From Nocardia terpenica (GTDB lineage Bacteria > Actinomycetota > Actinomycetes > Mycobacteriales > Mycobacteriaceae), in contig NZ_JABMCZ010000003.1 in assembly GCF_013186535.1 (NCBI RefSeq), positions 1-64,000 on the forward strand: 64,000 nt of DNA. Reading direction: 5' to 3'. A program made the position numbers and the translations under genes. Below are positions 45,220 through 54,056 of this stretch, piece after piece (positions within the stretch are counted from its first letter, which is position 1; the number at the start of each line of letters is the position of its first letter). The notes under the pieces are model-generated. The model saw only the letters and a list, made by a program, of their open reading frames with translations. It was not told the DNA's origin and did not search any database.

Positions 45220-47835
45220 TCAGCCGCGCTGTTTGCCGCTCGGTGGCTCGCCGCGCATCAGCTCCGCCAGCGCCTCGCGGTCGGTCACATCCAGCTTGAT
45301 GCACGCGCGGTACAGGTGGCCCTCGACCGTGCGCACCGACACCGTGAGCCGGTCGGCGATCTGGCGATTGGTGAGCCCGGCGGCGACCAGGTTGGCGATC
45401 TCGCGCTCGCGGGCGGTCAGCGGCAGCGGCTGTGCGGACTGGCGCAGCGCCGGGGTGCTGGCGCCGCCGCAGGCCGCGGCCAGGCGGTTCGCGGTGGCCG
45501 CCGACTCCAGCAGGCGGCGGCGATCGCCGGACCGCTCGTGGGCCGAGGCGGCCTGCGCGGCGGCGTCCGCGGCCGACAGCAGCGCCCCCAGGGCCTCGAA
45601 TTCCGCTGCGGCATTGTCCAATCCGGGTCCGTCGTGGGAGGCGACCGCGACCGCGTGCCGGGCCTGCACCTGCACCAGCTTGCCGTCGATGCGGGCGGCC
45701 AGGTCGGCCAGGCGGCCCGCCACCGAGTGATCGCCGAACCGGGCCGCGGTGTGCAGCGCCCGCGCCTCGATGGCGTGCTGATGCGACCGGGCCGCCGCGT
45801 CGGCCGCCCCGATGGCCAGCCGGACCGCGGGCGTCACGGTGCCCTCGGCGGCGGCCTGCCAGGCCCGCGCGATCTCGAGCTGCGGCTCGTACACCGCGCT
45901 GTGCCGCCCACCGCGCGCGATCGCCTCGGCGATGGACTCGGCCGCCTCCGCGGCCCGCCCCAGCGCCGAATACGCCTCGGCCAGACGGATTCTCGCGGGG
46001 AACATCCACGCCGCGGCGCCCTCCGCGTGCAGCGCGGCCAGCGCCTGCTCCAGATTCTCGATGCCGTCGGGGAACCGACCCTGCGCCACGTCGACGGTGC
46101 CCTGCAGGATCTTCGAAAAGCCCCACGCCAGATACTGTCCCGGCGCCGAGTAGCCGAAATACGTGGTGGCGCACCGGCGGGCGGCGTCCAGATCGCCGGT
46201 GAAGGTGAGCGCCAGCACCTCCGCGTGCGTGGACATGAACCGGTTGAGCCCGTCGATGTGCGCCTCGACCTCGTGCCCGCGCGCGGCGTAGGCGCGGGCG
46301 GCGTCCCCGCGGCCCATGAGCGCCAGCGCCAGGCCGCCGCCGAACGACGCCCACCACACCGCCCACGGCGGCGCGTCCGCGGTCGTCATCACGCCGTCGG
46401 CGTCGACGAACGCGTCCTCCAGGCGGTTGTCGTTCACCGCGCACGCCGAGGACAGGCCCCGCAGCGTCGCCGCCAGCTTGGGATGGGTGACCCGCTCGCG
46501 CACCAGGGCCAGCACCTCGTCGGCGCGATCGGCATCGCCCATGGCCCACAGCAGATTCGACACCCGCGTGCTGCCCCACCGGGTCAGCTGCACGTCGTTC
46601 AGCTGTTCGGGATCGAAGCTGGCCAGGGTGCGCTCGGCCTCGATGCGGTGCCCCTGCCACAGCAGCGCGCGGGCGAGCAGATCGGCCGCCTCCACCCCGC
46701 CGCGCCGCTCCACCGCCGCGCGGGCGAAGCGCTCGCCGAGCGGGATGTTGGCCAGCCCGATCGCGTCCTCGGCCGCCGCCACGAACAGCTCCAGATCCGC
46801 GGATTTGTCGCTGTCCAGGGCCAATTCGGCGAGCCGGATGCGATCGGAGGCGGAGTCGATCGGCCGCTCCCGCAGCGAGGAGTACAACCGGCCGCGCAGC
46901 CGCCGCGCCGACGCGATGCCCAGCCGCCGCCGGATCACCTCGCCGAACAGCGGATGGTTGTAGCGCACCAGGAGCTGGTGGGTGTTCTCGACAATGCGGA
47001 TCACGCTGCGGGATTCGGCCGTCTCCACGGCCTCCTCCCCGGCCAGCTCCGACAGCACGTCGAGATCGATCGGCTCGCAGAAGGTGAGCAGCTCCAGCAC
47101 CCGCAGCACCGGGTCGGGCAGCTGTTCGACCCGATCCTCCAGCAGCGCAGCCAGTTCCGAGGTGACCGCGGCCCGCCCGCGCAGCTGCCACACCCCGTTG
47201 ACCTGCCGCAGCGTGCCCGCCTCCAGCGCGCCCTCGACCAGATGCCGCAGAAACAGCGCGTTGCCGCCGGAGGACTCCCACATCAGGTTCGCCGTGAAGC
47301 CCTCCAGTTGCCCGCCGAGCATGGACTCGACCAGCTGCACGCTCTGCCGCTGACTGAACGGGGTCAGATCGATCCGCAGCAGGTGCCCGTCCTTCCACAG
47401 CGACGTCACCGCGTCGGGCACCGGGACCCCGCTGCGCACGGTGCACACGATGTGCGCCGCCTTGTCGATGGCCAACTGCAGCAACAGCGTTGCCGACAGC
47501 TGGTCCAGCAGGTGCGCGTCGTCCACGCCGATGATGGTGTGCCCGTCGGCCAGCAGCGCCTCGCGGGCCGCGGCCATGAAGGTCACCGGATCGTGGGCGG
47601 TGTAGACCCCGACCATGTGCGCGAACACGCCCAGTGGAATGCTGCGCGCCGACTCGGTGCCCGCGACCCAGCGGATGTTGCCGCCGATAGCGGCGGTCGC
47701 CTGCCTGGCCAGAGTCGTCTTTCCGACCCCGGCGTCGCCGGTGAGTACCGCGCCGACGAATTCCGTTCCGGTGAGCGCGGCCCGGATCGAATCCAGTTCG
47801 CTCCCACGCTCGATCATCGGCCAGTTCCGAGCCAT
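45220..47835 (-). CDS. LAL-type LuxR regulator with AAA-type NTPase domain
   Basis: This 871-residue regulator has Walker A LTGDAGVGKTTLARQ at about residue 32 and Walker B TIIGVDDAHLLDQLS, an MalT-like NTPase layout. Long TPR-like helical repeats fill the middle (residues 300-780). A LuxR helix-turn-helix ends the protein (LTAREREIANLVAAGLTNRQ, then VSVRTVEGHLYR). Such LAL proteins activate transcription on sensing an unknown ligand. There is no obvious target operon beside it; the next gene leftward is a small secreted protein and the next rightward is mcr. Confidence 0.92.
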   Translation of the reverse strand: MARNWPMIERGSELDSIRAALTGTEFVGAVLTGDAGVGKTTLARQATAAIGGNIRWVAGTESARSIPLGVFAHMVGVYTAHDPVTFMAAAREALLADGHTIIGVDDAHLLDQLSATLLLQLAIDKAAHIVCTVRSGVPVPDAVTSLWKDGHLLRIDLTPFSQRQSVQLVESMLGGQLEGFTANLMWESSGGNALFLRHLVEGALEAGTLRQVNGVWQLRGRAAVTSELAALLEDRVEQLPDPVLRVLELLTFCEPIDLDVLSELAGEEAVETAESRSVIRIVENTHQLLVRYNHPLFGEVIRRRLGIASARRLRGRLYSSLRERPIDSASDRIRLAELALDSDKSADLELFVAAAEDAIGLANIPLGERFARAAVERRGGVEAADLLARALLWQGHRIEAERTLASFDPEQLNDVQLTRWGSTRVSNLLWAMGDADRADEVLALVRERVTHPKLAATLRGLSSACAVNDNRLEDAFVDADGVMTTADAPPWAVWWASFGGGLALALMGRGDAARAYAARGHEVEAHIDGLNRFMSTHAEVLALTFTGDLDAARRCATTYFGYSAPGQYLAWGFSKILQGTVDVAQGRFPDGIENLEQALAALHAEGAAAWMFPARIRLAEAYSALGRAAEAAESIAEAIARGGRHSAVYEPQLEIARAWQAAAEGTVTPAVRLAIGAADAAARSHQHAIEARALHTAARFGDHSVAGRLADLAARIDGKLVQVQARHAVAVASHDGPGLDNAAAEFEALGALLSAADAAAQAASAHERSGDRRRLLESAATANRLAAACGGASTPALRQSAQPLPLTAREREIANLVAAGLTNRQIADRLTVSVRTVEGHLYRACIKLDVTDREALAELMRGEPPSGKQRG

Positions 47836-47902
47836 GGAAATTACTTTAGTGCCTCAGCGATTGTGAGCACGGCGAACCAACCCGCCACCGGGACAACGCG
47901 GC

Positions 47903-49003
47903 TCAGTCGGCCCACACGCGATCGATCGGGGTCGCCTGCACCGGCGGCGGTGTCGGAATACCGCTCGGCGTGCGGGAGAAGCGCGGCGCGGGCGCGTGCT
48001 GCACCACGCCATCGATCTCGATCAGGCCGGTGCGGGCGGCGATGTGCGCGTTCTGCTCGGCCTCGGTGAAGGTCAGCACCGGGGTGCAGCAGGCGTCGGT
48101 GCCCTCGAAGACCGCCGCCCACTCGTCGCGGGTGCGGGTCTTGAACTTCTCGGCGAACAGCTTCTTCAGCCGCTCCTGCCCGTTCGGGTCGATCTGGTGC
48201 GGCAGGCCCTCGGCGTTGATGCCCAGGCCCGCCAGCAGTTCGGCGTAGAACTGGGGCTCGATCGCGCCGACCGCCATGTATCGGCCGTCGGCGGTCTCGT
48301 AGGTGTCGTAGAACGCCATGCCGGTGTCGAGCAGGTTGGTGCCGCGCTCGTCGGACCACAGGCCCATGCCGCGCATGCCCCAGATCATGTGCGACAGCGC
48401 GAGCGCGCCGTCGATCATGGCGGCGTCGATGACCTGCCCGCGGCCCGAGCCCTGCCGCTCCACCAGCGCGGCCAGGATGCCGAACACCAGGAACATCGAA
48501 CCGCCGCCGAAGTCGCCGACCATGTTCAGCGGCGGCACCGGTCGTTCGCCCTTGTGCCCGATGGCATTCAGCACGCCGGTGAGCGAGATGTAGTTGATGT
48601 CGTGACCCGCCCGGTCGGCCAGCGGCCCGGACTGCCCCCAGCCCGTCATCCGCCCGTACACCAGCCGCGGATTGCGTTCCAGCGCCACGTCCGGGCCCAG
48701 GCCCATGCGCTCGGTGACGCCGGGCCGGAAGCCCTCGATGAGCACGTCGGCCCGGTCGACGAGCCCGAGCACCTGCTCGATGGCGGCCGGGTCCTTGAGG
48801 TTCGCCTCGACGATGGTGCGCCCGCGCCACTGCGGCCGCTCCATGTACCCGGGCAGCAGGCCCGGCCGCTGCACCCGCACGACGTCCGCGCCCAGATCGG
48901 CCAGCAGCAGCGCCGCGTGCGGTCCTGGGCCGATACCGGCCAGCTCGACAACCCGGATGCCCGCCAGCGGGCCCTGTTTCGGAGCGGTGGATGGTGTGCT
49001 CAC
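47903..49003 (-). CDS. mcr: Alpha-methylacyl-CoA racemase (CoA-transferase family III)
   Basis: This 366-residue enzyme is related to M. tuberculosis MCR, which epimerises 2-methylacyl-CoA esters during branched-chain fatty acid and sterol side-chain breakdown. The N-terminus reads GIRVVELAGIGPGPHAALLLADLGADVV. The catalytic His lies in DRAGHDINYISLTG and the Asp in NMVGDFGGGSM, both typical of the racemases. The C-terminus (TGLIEIDGVVQHAPAPRFSRT) is also family-like. It stands alone; a dyad symmetric site lies about 55 bases upstream. Confidence 0.9.
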   Translation of the reverse strand: MSTPSTAPKQGPLAGIRVVELAGIGPGPHAALLLADLGADVVRVQRPGLLPGYMERPQWRGRTIVEANLKDPAAIEQVLGLVDRADVLIEGFRPGVTERMGLGPDVALERNPRLVYGRMTGWGQSGPLADRAGHDINYISLTGVLNAIGHKGERPVPPLNMVGDFGGGSMFLVFGILAALVERQGSGRGQVIDAAMIDGALALSHMIWGMRGMGLWSDERGTNLLDTGMAFYDTYETADGRYMAVGAIEPQFYAELLAGLGINAEGLPHQIDPNGQERLKKLFAEKFKTRTRDEWAAVFEGTDACCTPVLTFTEAEQNAHIAARTGLIEIDGVVQHAPAPRFSRTPSGIPTPPPVQATPIDRVWAD

Positions 49004-49055
49004 GCCGTACCTCGGTTTCGTCGTCGATCCCTGTGCACCGGATCACGGCCCGGTG

Positions 49056-49070
49056 TTGTCAGTATGACAA
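49056..49070 (-). promoter_or_regulatory. Palindromic operator candidate upstream of mcr
   Basis: TTGTCA GTA TGACAA is a perfect dyad with a three-base centre, 53-67 bases before the mcr start. On the minus strand CATACT within it resembles a -10 box, so a repressor bound here would block transcription. Confidence 0.45.
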
Positions 49071-49115
49071 TAAGAGGAACCGGACGGTCCTGGCGAGAGT
49101 CGAAGCGCGTGCGGT

Positions 49116-49715
49116 TCAGGAGAACAGCTGCACCTTCTGTTCCGGATACTGCCGATTCGTGCACTCCTGGTACGGATTCGGATCGCCGAGCTGCTGCTGG
49201 CAGTCCCACGTCGACCAGGCGGCCTGGACGGTGACGGTGTGGCCGATCGCCCAGCCCACCCGCGCGTATTCGTGCGCCACCGGAATCGCGATGGCGCACG
49301 GGATGTTCACCGCGAAGACCTCGAGCCCGGCGACGCGGATGCCGCAGTCGGTCTGCCACGGCGCGGGGGCAGGGGTGGTGGTCGTGGTCGGCGGCCAGGA
49401 CGGGGTGATCGTCGGCTGCGGCCAGGTGGTCGTGGTGGTGGGCGGTGGCGTGGTGGTGGTGGTGGTCGTCGTCGGCGGCACGGTCGTGGGTGGCACGGTT
49501 GTCGTCGGGGGCGCGACCGTGGTCGTGACCGGTGGTGTGGTCGGCGGTTGCGGCAGTGTGGTGGTGGGGAAATCCTGGGTGGGCATCGGCCCGGCCGTCT
49601 CGGTGAGCGCGGCCGGGGAGGCGACCAGGTGCACCGGGGCCGACTGAGTGGCCGCGCCGCATCCGGACAGGGCCGCGGTCGCGGCGGCGAGGGCGAGAAA
49701 ACCGACGAGTCGCAT
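49116..49715 (-). CDS. Thr/Pro-rich lipoprotein
   Basis: This 199-residue lipoprotein has signal MRLVGFLALAAATAALSGCG with lipobox LSGC. A Thr/Pro-rich stretch of about 70 residues with nine-Thr runs follows; it is a probable flexible and glycosylated linker. It leads to a C-terminal domain of about 80 residues with four cysteines (QTDCGIRVAGLEV, VNIPCAIAIPVAHEYARVG, TWDCQQQL, YQECTNRQ), probably two disulfides. Function unknown. ATG 49715 is chosen because it begins the signal peptide directly. Confidence 0.75.
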   Translation of the reverse strand: MRLVGFLALAAATAALSGCGAATQSAPVHLVASPAALTETAGPMPTQDFPTTTLPQPPTTPPVTTTVAPPTTTVPPTTVPPTTTTTTTTPPPTTTTTWPQPTITPSWPPTTTTTPAPAPWQTDCGIRVAGLEVFAVNIPCAIAIPVAHEYARVGWAIGHTVTVQAAWSTWDCQQQLGDPNPYQECTNRQYPEQKVQLFS

Positions 49716-49876
49716 GAGATCTCCGTTCCGAGCATCTACGAACCCGACGACACTCGTCGCGCAGACCCCCATGCCCGCAGCCGCCGGTCATGTCCAGATT
49801 AGCGACGGTCCGGTCCGTTCCCCACCCTCAATTTTCGGGGCGATCATGCTCCCCCGTCGGGTCCCTGCGTGCATGC

Positions 49877-50425
49877 TCACCTATCGGGTCCCGGCGTGCT
49901 TTTGGCCGGGATCCACCCCGCGAGTTCGATTATCTCCCCGGCGATTTCGCCCACATCCCGCCCGTCGGTATCCACGCGATGCACCCACCCCGGCGCCTCC
50001 CGCGCGAGCCGCCGCGCCATCGCCCCGCTGCGGTCGAGGTGGTCACCCAGCCCACTGCCGATCTCCCGCCGCGAAAGCCGTTGCGCGGCAGTCTCGTCCG
50101 AACAGGTCAACAGGACCGCGGTGAGCCGTGGCGCGTCCCCCATGGCGGCGGTCAGCGCGGCGGCGACGTCGGCGAAGACGCTGGCGGTATTGGTGTAGAT
50201 CAGCCGCCGATAGCCGAGGTCGCGGTAGTTGGCCCAGATGGCGGCCAGATTCCGCTCGGCCAGGCCGTGCTCCCACGGCGGCGGATACGCCTGGTCCAGA
50301 TTGTCGCCCTCGATCAGGCCGTGCCGGATCCCGGCGGTCGCGAGCCGCAGGTGGATTTCGGCGCCGACGCTGGTCTTGCCGGATCCGGCCCGGCCGCCGA
50401 GGAACAGGGCCTCGGTTTCGGACAA
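49877..50425 (-). CDS. P-loop kinase-like protein
   Basis: This 182-residue protein has a Walker A motif FLGGRAGSGKTSVGAEIH and the pattern of small-molecule kinases such as adenylylsulfate or shikimate kinases (GLIEGDNLDQAYPPP, AVLLTCSDETAAQRLSRRE). The phosphorylated substrate is unknown. TTG 50425 is chosen because GGAGG ends six bases upstream; GTG 50431 overlaps that site. The last codons (WIPAKSTPG) are encoded by a copy of the palindromic repeat at 49888-49912, so the C-terminus seems to have been captured from the repeat. Confidence 0.7.
   Translation of the reverse strand: MSETEALFLGGRAGSGKTSVGAEIHLRLATAGIRHGLIEGDNLDQAYPPPWEHGLAERNLAAIWANYRDLGYRRLIYTNTASVFADVAAALTAAMGDAPRLTAVLLTCSDETAAQRLSRREIGSGLGDHLDRSGAMARRLAREAPGWVHRVDTDGRDVGEIAGEIIELAGWIPAKSTPGPDR
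49888..49912. repeat. Palindromic repeat, copy 1
   Basis: TCCCGGC (49889-49895) and GCCGGGA (49905-49911) flank GTGCTTTTG. The same 23-25 base element appears inverted at 51467 and again at 57373. It overlaps the 3' end of the kinase gene. Confidence 0.75.
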
Positions 50426-50495
50426 TTGCACCTCCCGTACGATGCACTGTCTCTATGGTCGACGCAAGATCATTTCTCGACGACGGGAGGTCGGC

Positions 50496-51467
50496 ATGTA
50501 CACCAGGGCCTTCGGCCTGCTGGCCGCGGCACTGACGGTGGCGCTGGCCGCCACGGGCTGCGGTAAGCACGATTCCGGCGACGACCGCATCGCGGTCAAG
50601 GCCATGATCATCACGATGTTCGACCCGGAGGCCAAGCCCTGGATCGAGAAGGGGCGATGGTCGCACGAGGTTTCCGTGGCCGGTATGCGGAATCCGGTGC
50701 GCTGCAACGACTCCGGGCTGTGCATGATGGAAACCGACATGGGCAAGGCGAATGCCGCGCTGTCCACCTCGGCAATGCTGGCCAGCCCGAAACTGAACCT
50801 GGACAACGCCTACTTCATCACGGCCGGTATCGCGGGCACCCCGCCGGAGGCCGGGACGCTCGGCTTCGCGGCCTGGGCGCGCTACGCGGTCGACATCGAT
50901 CTCGGCCATCACGTGCTGCCGCAGGACGATCCGGCCATCCCGAACTACGGCTACCTTGCCATGCCCAAGGCGGGCACCGAGGTGTACGAGCTGGACGGCC
51001 GCCTGGTGGACGCGGTCTACCGCAATACCAAGGACGTCGAGCTGGCCGACAGCCCGGCCGCCGACCGGGCCCGGGCCGCCTTCCCCGGCCAGGAGGGCCA
51101 CAAACCCGTTGTGACGCAATGCGATACCGCCACCGGCGACAACTTCTGGTCCGGCGCGGACTCCTCCGCGCAGACCGCCGCCATCGTCTCCTCCTCCACC
51201 AACGGCCAGGGCCGCTACTGCACCTCGCAGATGGAGGACAACGCGACCGCCGCCGCGCTGGCCCGGGCGGGGAAGCTCAACCGGTGGGTATGCCTGCGCA
51301 CCGCAAGCAATTTCGACCGGCCGCGGCCGGGGCAGTCGGTGGGAGACCTGCTGAGGGGCATCGACGGGGGCGCGGATTCACCGGGGTTCCCGCTGGCGGT
51401 CGACAATGCTTATCGGGTTGCCTCGGCGGCGGCGGACTATTTGATGAAGCACCCGAATTTGGATTGA
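50496..51467 (+). CDS. Purine nucleoside permease-like lipoprotein (NUP family)
   Basis: This 323-residue protein has a signal peptide and lipobox (ALAATGCGKHD), so it is predicted to be a cell-surface lipoprotein. The mature part matches the NUP family: KAMIITMFDPEAKPWIE, then METDMGKANAALSTSAML, DNAYFITAGIAGTPPEAG and TLGFAAWARYAVDIDLGH. The family is annotated as purine nucleoside permease and is structurally related to nucleoside phosphorylases, so it may bind or cleave nucleosides. GGGAGG lies just upstream of ATG 50496. It is divergent from the kinase gene. Confidence 0.85.
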   Translation: MYTRAFGLLAAALTVALAATGCGKHDSGDDRIAVKAMIITMFDPEAKPWIEKGRWSHEVSVAGMRNPVRCNDSGLCMMETDMGKANAALSTSAMLASPKLNLDNAYFITAGIAGTPPEAGTLGFAAWARYAVDIDLGHHVLPQDDPAIPNYGYLAMPKAGTEVYELDGRLVDAVYRNTKDVELADSPAADRARAAFPGQEGHKPVVTQCDTATGDNFWSGADSSAQTAAIVSSSTNGQGRYCTSQMEDNATAAALARAGKLNRWVCLRTASNFDRPRPGQSVGDLLRGIDGGADSPGFPLAVDNAYRVASAAADYLMKHPNLD

Positions 51468-51491
51468 TCCCGGCCAAAAGCATGCCGGGAA
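51467..51491. repeat. Palindromic repeat, copy 2 (inverted)
   Basis: TCCCGGC (51468-51474), CAAAAGCAT, GCCGGGA (51484-51490): the reverse complement of the copies at 49888 and 57373. It starts on the last base of the NUP stop codon and may act as its terminator. Confidence 0.75.
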
Positions 51492-51509
51492 CAAGAGGGC
51501 GGGCCGGGA

Positions 51510-52352
51510 CTACTTATCGATCACCGGAAGCGGAAGTGTATCTCCCGGTGCGAGTTTCGGGAGGTCGCGGCGGTTCAGGCGGAGGGTGGGGGGCTCCTGG
51601 TGGGCGGGGCGCACCTTGACCGGCAGGCGGTAGAGGGCGCGGGCGTTGTCCTCGAAGACCCGGTAGGCGTCGGCCCCGACCGCGTCGGCGATCAGCTCGA
51701 TGTCGCGGTCGCGGAACGGGCGGCCCGCCCGAGTGCCGGGCAGGTCGGAACCGAACATCAGCGCCTCCGGATTCACGGCGTGGATCCGGCGCAGCGCGAC
51801 GCCCACGTCCATCGCCACCCGGCCGAACCCCGACGCCTTCACCTTCGCCCCGCGATCCACCAGATTCAGCAGGTACGGCAGGCATTCGTCGGACATGCCC
51901 ATGTGGTCGATGGACAGCGCGGGCAGCTTGGAGATGACCGGCTCCAGCGAGCCCAGCATGGAGCCGTCGATGTACAGCTCGACGTGCCACCCGGCCAGCT
52001 CGTGCGCGCGCAGCGCCTGCATGGTCAGCGCCACGATGTCGCCCGCGGCGCGCTTGAGGTTGAACCGCAGCGCCCGCACGCCCGCCCGGTCCAGGTCGAG
52101 GATCTCCTCGTCGGTGGCGTCGGGGTGCAGCGTGATCACCCCGACCCAGCCGGGCCCGAGCTCGGCCAGCGCCGCCCGCAGAAACCCGGAATCGGTGCCC
52201 TGGAAGGAGCCGCTCACCACCGCGCCCGCGTCGACGTCGAAGCGCGCCATCCGCTTTCGGTAGTTCGCGATGGTGTAGGGCTTCGGCAGGTAGCCCTCGT
52301 TCTCGATCAGCGGGAACCGCGGATCGATGATGTGGACATGGGCATCGAACAC
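51510..52352 (-). CDS. Amidohydrolase-family (amidohydrolase 2) protein
   Basis: This 280-residue TIM-barrel metal-dependent hydrolase has the N-terminal metal motif FDAHVHIIDPRFPLIE, a conserved His in LSIDHMGMSD, and ALMFGSDLPGTRAGRPF with the catalytic Asp. Proteins of this type hydrolyse lactones such as 2-pyrone-4,6-dicarboxylate or decarboxylate acids; the substrate here is unknown. The start is at 52352 with a modest ribosome site. It is followed after a short gap by the palindromic repeat and, upstream, by fprA on the same strand 40 bases away. Confidence 0.85.
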   Translation of the reverse strand: MFDAHVHIIDPRFPLIENEGYLPKPYTIANYRKRMARFDVDAGAVVSGSFQGTDSGFLRAALAELGPGWVGVITLHPDATDEEILDLDRAGVRALRFNLKRAAGDIVALTMQALRAHELAGWHVELYIDGSMLGSLEPVISKLPALSIDHMGMSDECLPYLLNLVDRGAKVKASGFGRVAMDVGVALRRIHAVNPEALMFGSDLPGTRAGRPFRDRDIELIADAVGADAYRVFEDNARALYRLPVKVRPAHQEPPTLRLNRRDLPKLAPGDTLPLPVIDK

Positions 52353-52392
52353 GTGATCAGCATGCCTCAGAACGGTGACACAGGGAGCGAAG

Positions 52393-53781
52393 TCAGACCT
52401 TGTGCGGTTCGCTCGCGCGCAGCATGTCCTCGCGCTCGACGACCTTGACCCGCTCGCGGCCCTGCGGCTCGCCGAGCGAGCGCTCGTGCGCGTCGAGGCG
52501 GTACCAGCCCGCCCAGGTGGTGAACGGGATGCCCTTGCCCTCCAGCCACGCGGTGACCGCTTCCGGATCCGGCTGCTCGGCCGGGGTGAAGGCGGGGGCG
52601 TCGTCGATCAGGCAGGCGATGGTCTCGTTGGCGTCGCCCTTGGTGTGGCCGATCAGGCCCACCGGGCCGCGCTTGATCCAGCCGGTCACATAGGTCGCGG
52701 GCAGGTAGCGGGCCGCGCCGTCGGCGTCCTCGTCGATCAGCACGCGCCCGGCCTCGTTGGGCACGGTCCCGGCCTGCTCGTCGAACGGCAGCTGCGGGAT
52801 GTTCTGCGACAGGTAGCCCACGGCCCGGTACACCGACTGCACGTCCCAGTCGTTGAACACGCCGGTGCCCTTGACGTTTCCGGTGCCGTCGAGCTGGGTG
52901 CGCTCGGTGCGCAGCCCGACCACCTTGCCGTCCTCGCCGACGATCTCGTGCGGGGACTCGAAGAAGTGTAGAAACAGTCGGTGCGGACGGTCGCCCACGT
53001 CGCGAATCGCCCACTGCTCCAACGTATTGCAGACCATATCGACCTGCTTGGAATGCCGCCGTGCGGCTTCGGAGCCCTCGTCGTAGTCGATGTCCTCGGG
53101 GGCGACGATGACCTCGATGTTCGGCGAATGATCCAGCTCGCGCAGTTCCAGCGGGGTGAACTTGGCCTGCGCCGGGCCGCGGCGGCCGAACACGTGCACC
53201 TCGAGCGCCTTGTTGGCCTTCAGCCCCTCGTACACGTTCGGCGGGATCTCGGTGGGCAGCAGCTCGTCGCCGGTCTTGGCGAGCACGCGGGCCACGTCCA
53301 GGGCCACATTGCCGACGCCGAGCACCGCGACCTTCTCCGCCTCCAGCGGCCAGTCGCGCGGCACGTCCGGATGGCCGTCGTACCAGGACACGAAGTCCGC
53401 CGCGCCGTAGGAGCCGTCCAGATCGATGCCCGGGACCGGCAGCGCGCGGTCGGCGTTGGCGCCGGTGGAGAAGATCACCGCGTCGTAGAAGCGCCGCATA
53501 TCGGCCAGGGTGATGTCGGTGCCGTAGTCGATATTGCCGAGCAGGCGTACCTGCGGCTTGTCCAGAACCTTGTGCAGCGCGGTGATGATGCCCTTGATGC
53601 GCGGATGATCGGGCGCGACGCCGTAGCGGATCAGGCCGAACGGGGCGGGCATCCGCTCGTACAGGTCGATGCTCACCTCGGCATCGGACTTCATCAGCGC
53701 GTCGGCGGCGTAGATTCCGGCCGGTCCGGCGCCCACGATCGCGATGCGAAGTGGTCGGGTCGCTGCACTCTGTTCGGTCAT
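52393..53781 (-). CDS. fprA: NADPH-ferredoxin reductase FprA-type
   Basis: This 462-residue flavoprotein passes electrons from NADPH to ferredoxin and has adrenodoxin-reductase architecture. FAD binding is seen at RIAIVGAGPAGIYAADAL and MPAPFGLIRYGVAPDHPRIK. NADPH binding is at VAVLGVGNVALDVARVLAKT and VFGRRGPAQAKFTPLELREL. The C-terminal PATYVTGWIKRGPVGLIGHTKGDA is family-typical. ATG 53781 (MTEQSAATR) is preferred to an upstream start. An IdeR/DtxR-like box lies 57-75 bases upstream, suggesting iron-dependent control. Confidence 0.93.
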   Translation of the reverse strand: MTEQSAATRPLRIAIVGAGPAGIYAADALMKSDAEVSIDLYERMPAPFGLIRYGVAPDHPRIKGIITALHKVLDKPQVRLLGNIDYGTDITLADMRRFYDAVIFSTGANADRALPVPGIDLDGSYGAADFVSWYDGHPDVPRDWPLEAEKVAVLGVGNVALDVARVLAKTGDELLPTEIPPNVYEGLKANKALEVHVFGRRGPAQAKFTPLELRELDHSPNIEVIVAPEDIDYDEGSEAARRHSKQVDMVCNTLEQWAIRDVGDRPHRLFLHFFESPHEIVGEDGKVVGLRTERTQLDGTGNVKGTGVFNDWDVQSVYRAVGYLSQNIPQLPFDEQAGTVPNEAGRVLIDEDADGAARYLPATYVTGWIKRGPVGLIGHTKGDANETIACLIDDAPAFTPAEQPDPEAVTAWLEGKGIPFTTWAGWYRLDAHERSLGEPQGRERVKVVEREDMLRASEPHKV

Positions 53782-53837
53782 TCTTATGCGCACCCTCTGG
53801 TCGAAAGCTCTGTCGTCGGTATTGTGGCCCGTCCTTC

Positions 53838-53856
53838 TTAGCTTAGGCTAAGTTGA
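53838..53856 (-). promoter_or_regulatory. IdeR/DtxR-like iron box upstream of fprA
   Basis: TTAGCTTAGGCTAAGTTGA matches the IdeR/DtxR consensus TTAGGTTAGGCTAACCTAA at 15 of 19 positions, with an intact central TTAGGCTAA core. Its position suits repression of fprA when iron is plentiful. Confidence 0.6.
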
Positions 53857-54056
53857 CGCGCGGGCCGGATGTCACCCGGCGTGTTCGCCGTCCCAATCGA
53901 TGCCGCTTCGTTGCTGCGCGGGGACGCGGAGCCACCCGGCCGCGGCCGGGGGTTCTGGTGATTCTATCGGCGTGGGGTGTGATCACTATTCCCGGTACGG
54001 TCCGGGAAATATGGGTGTGAGCTGAGCCACCGTGGCCCACCGGGGATGATCGGTGC

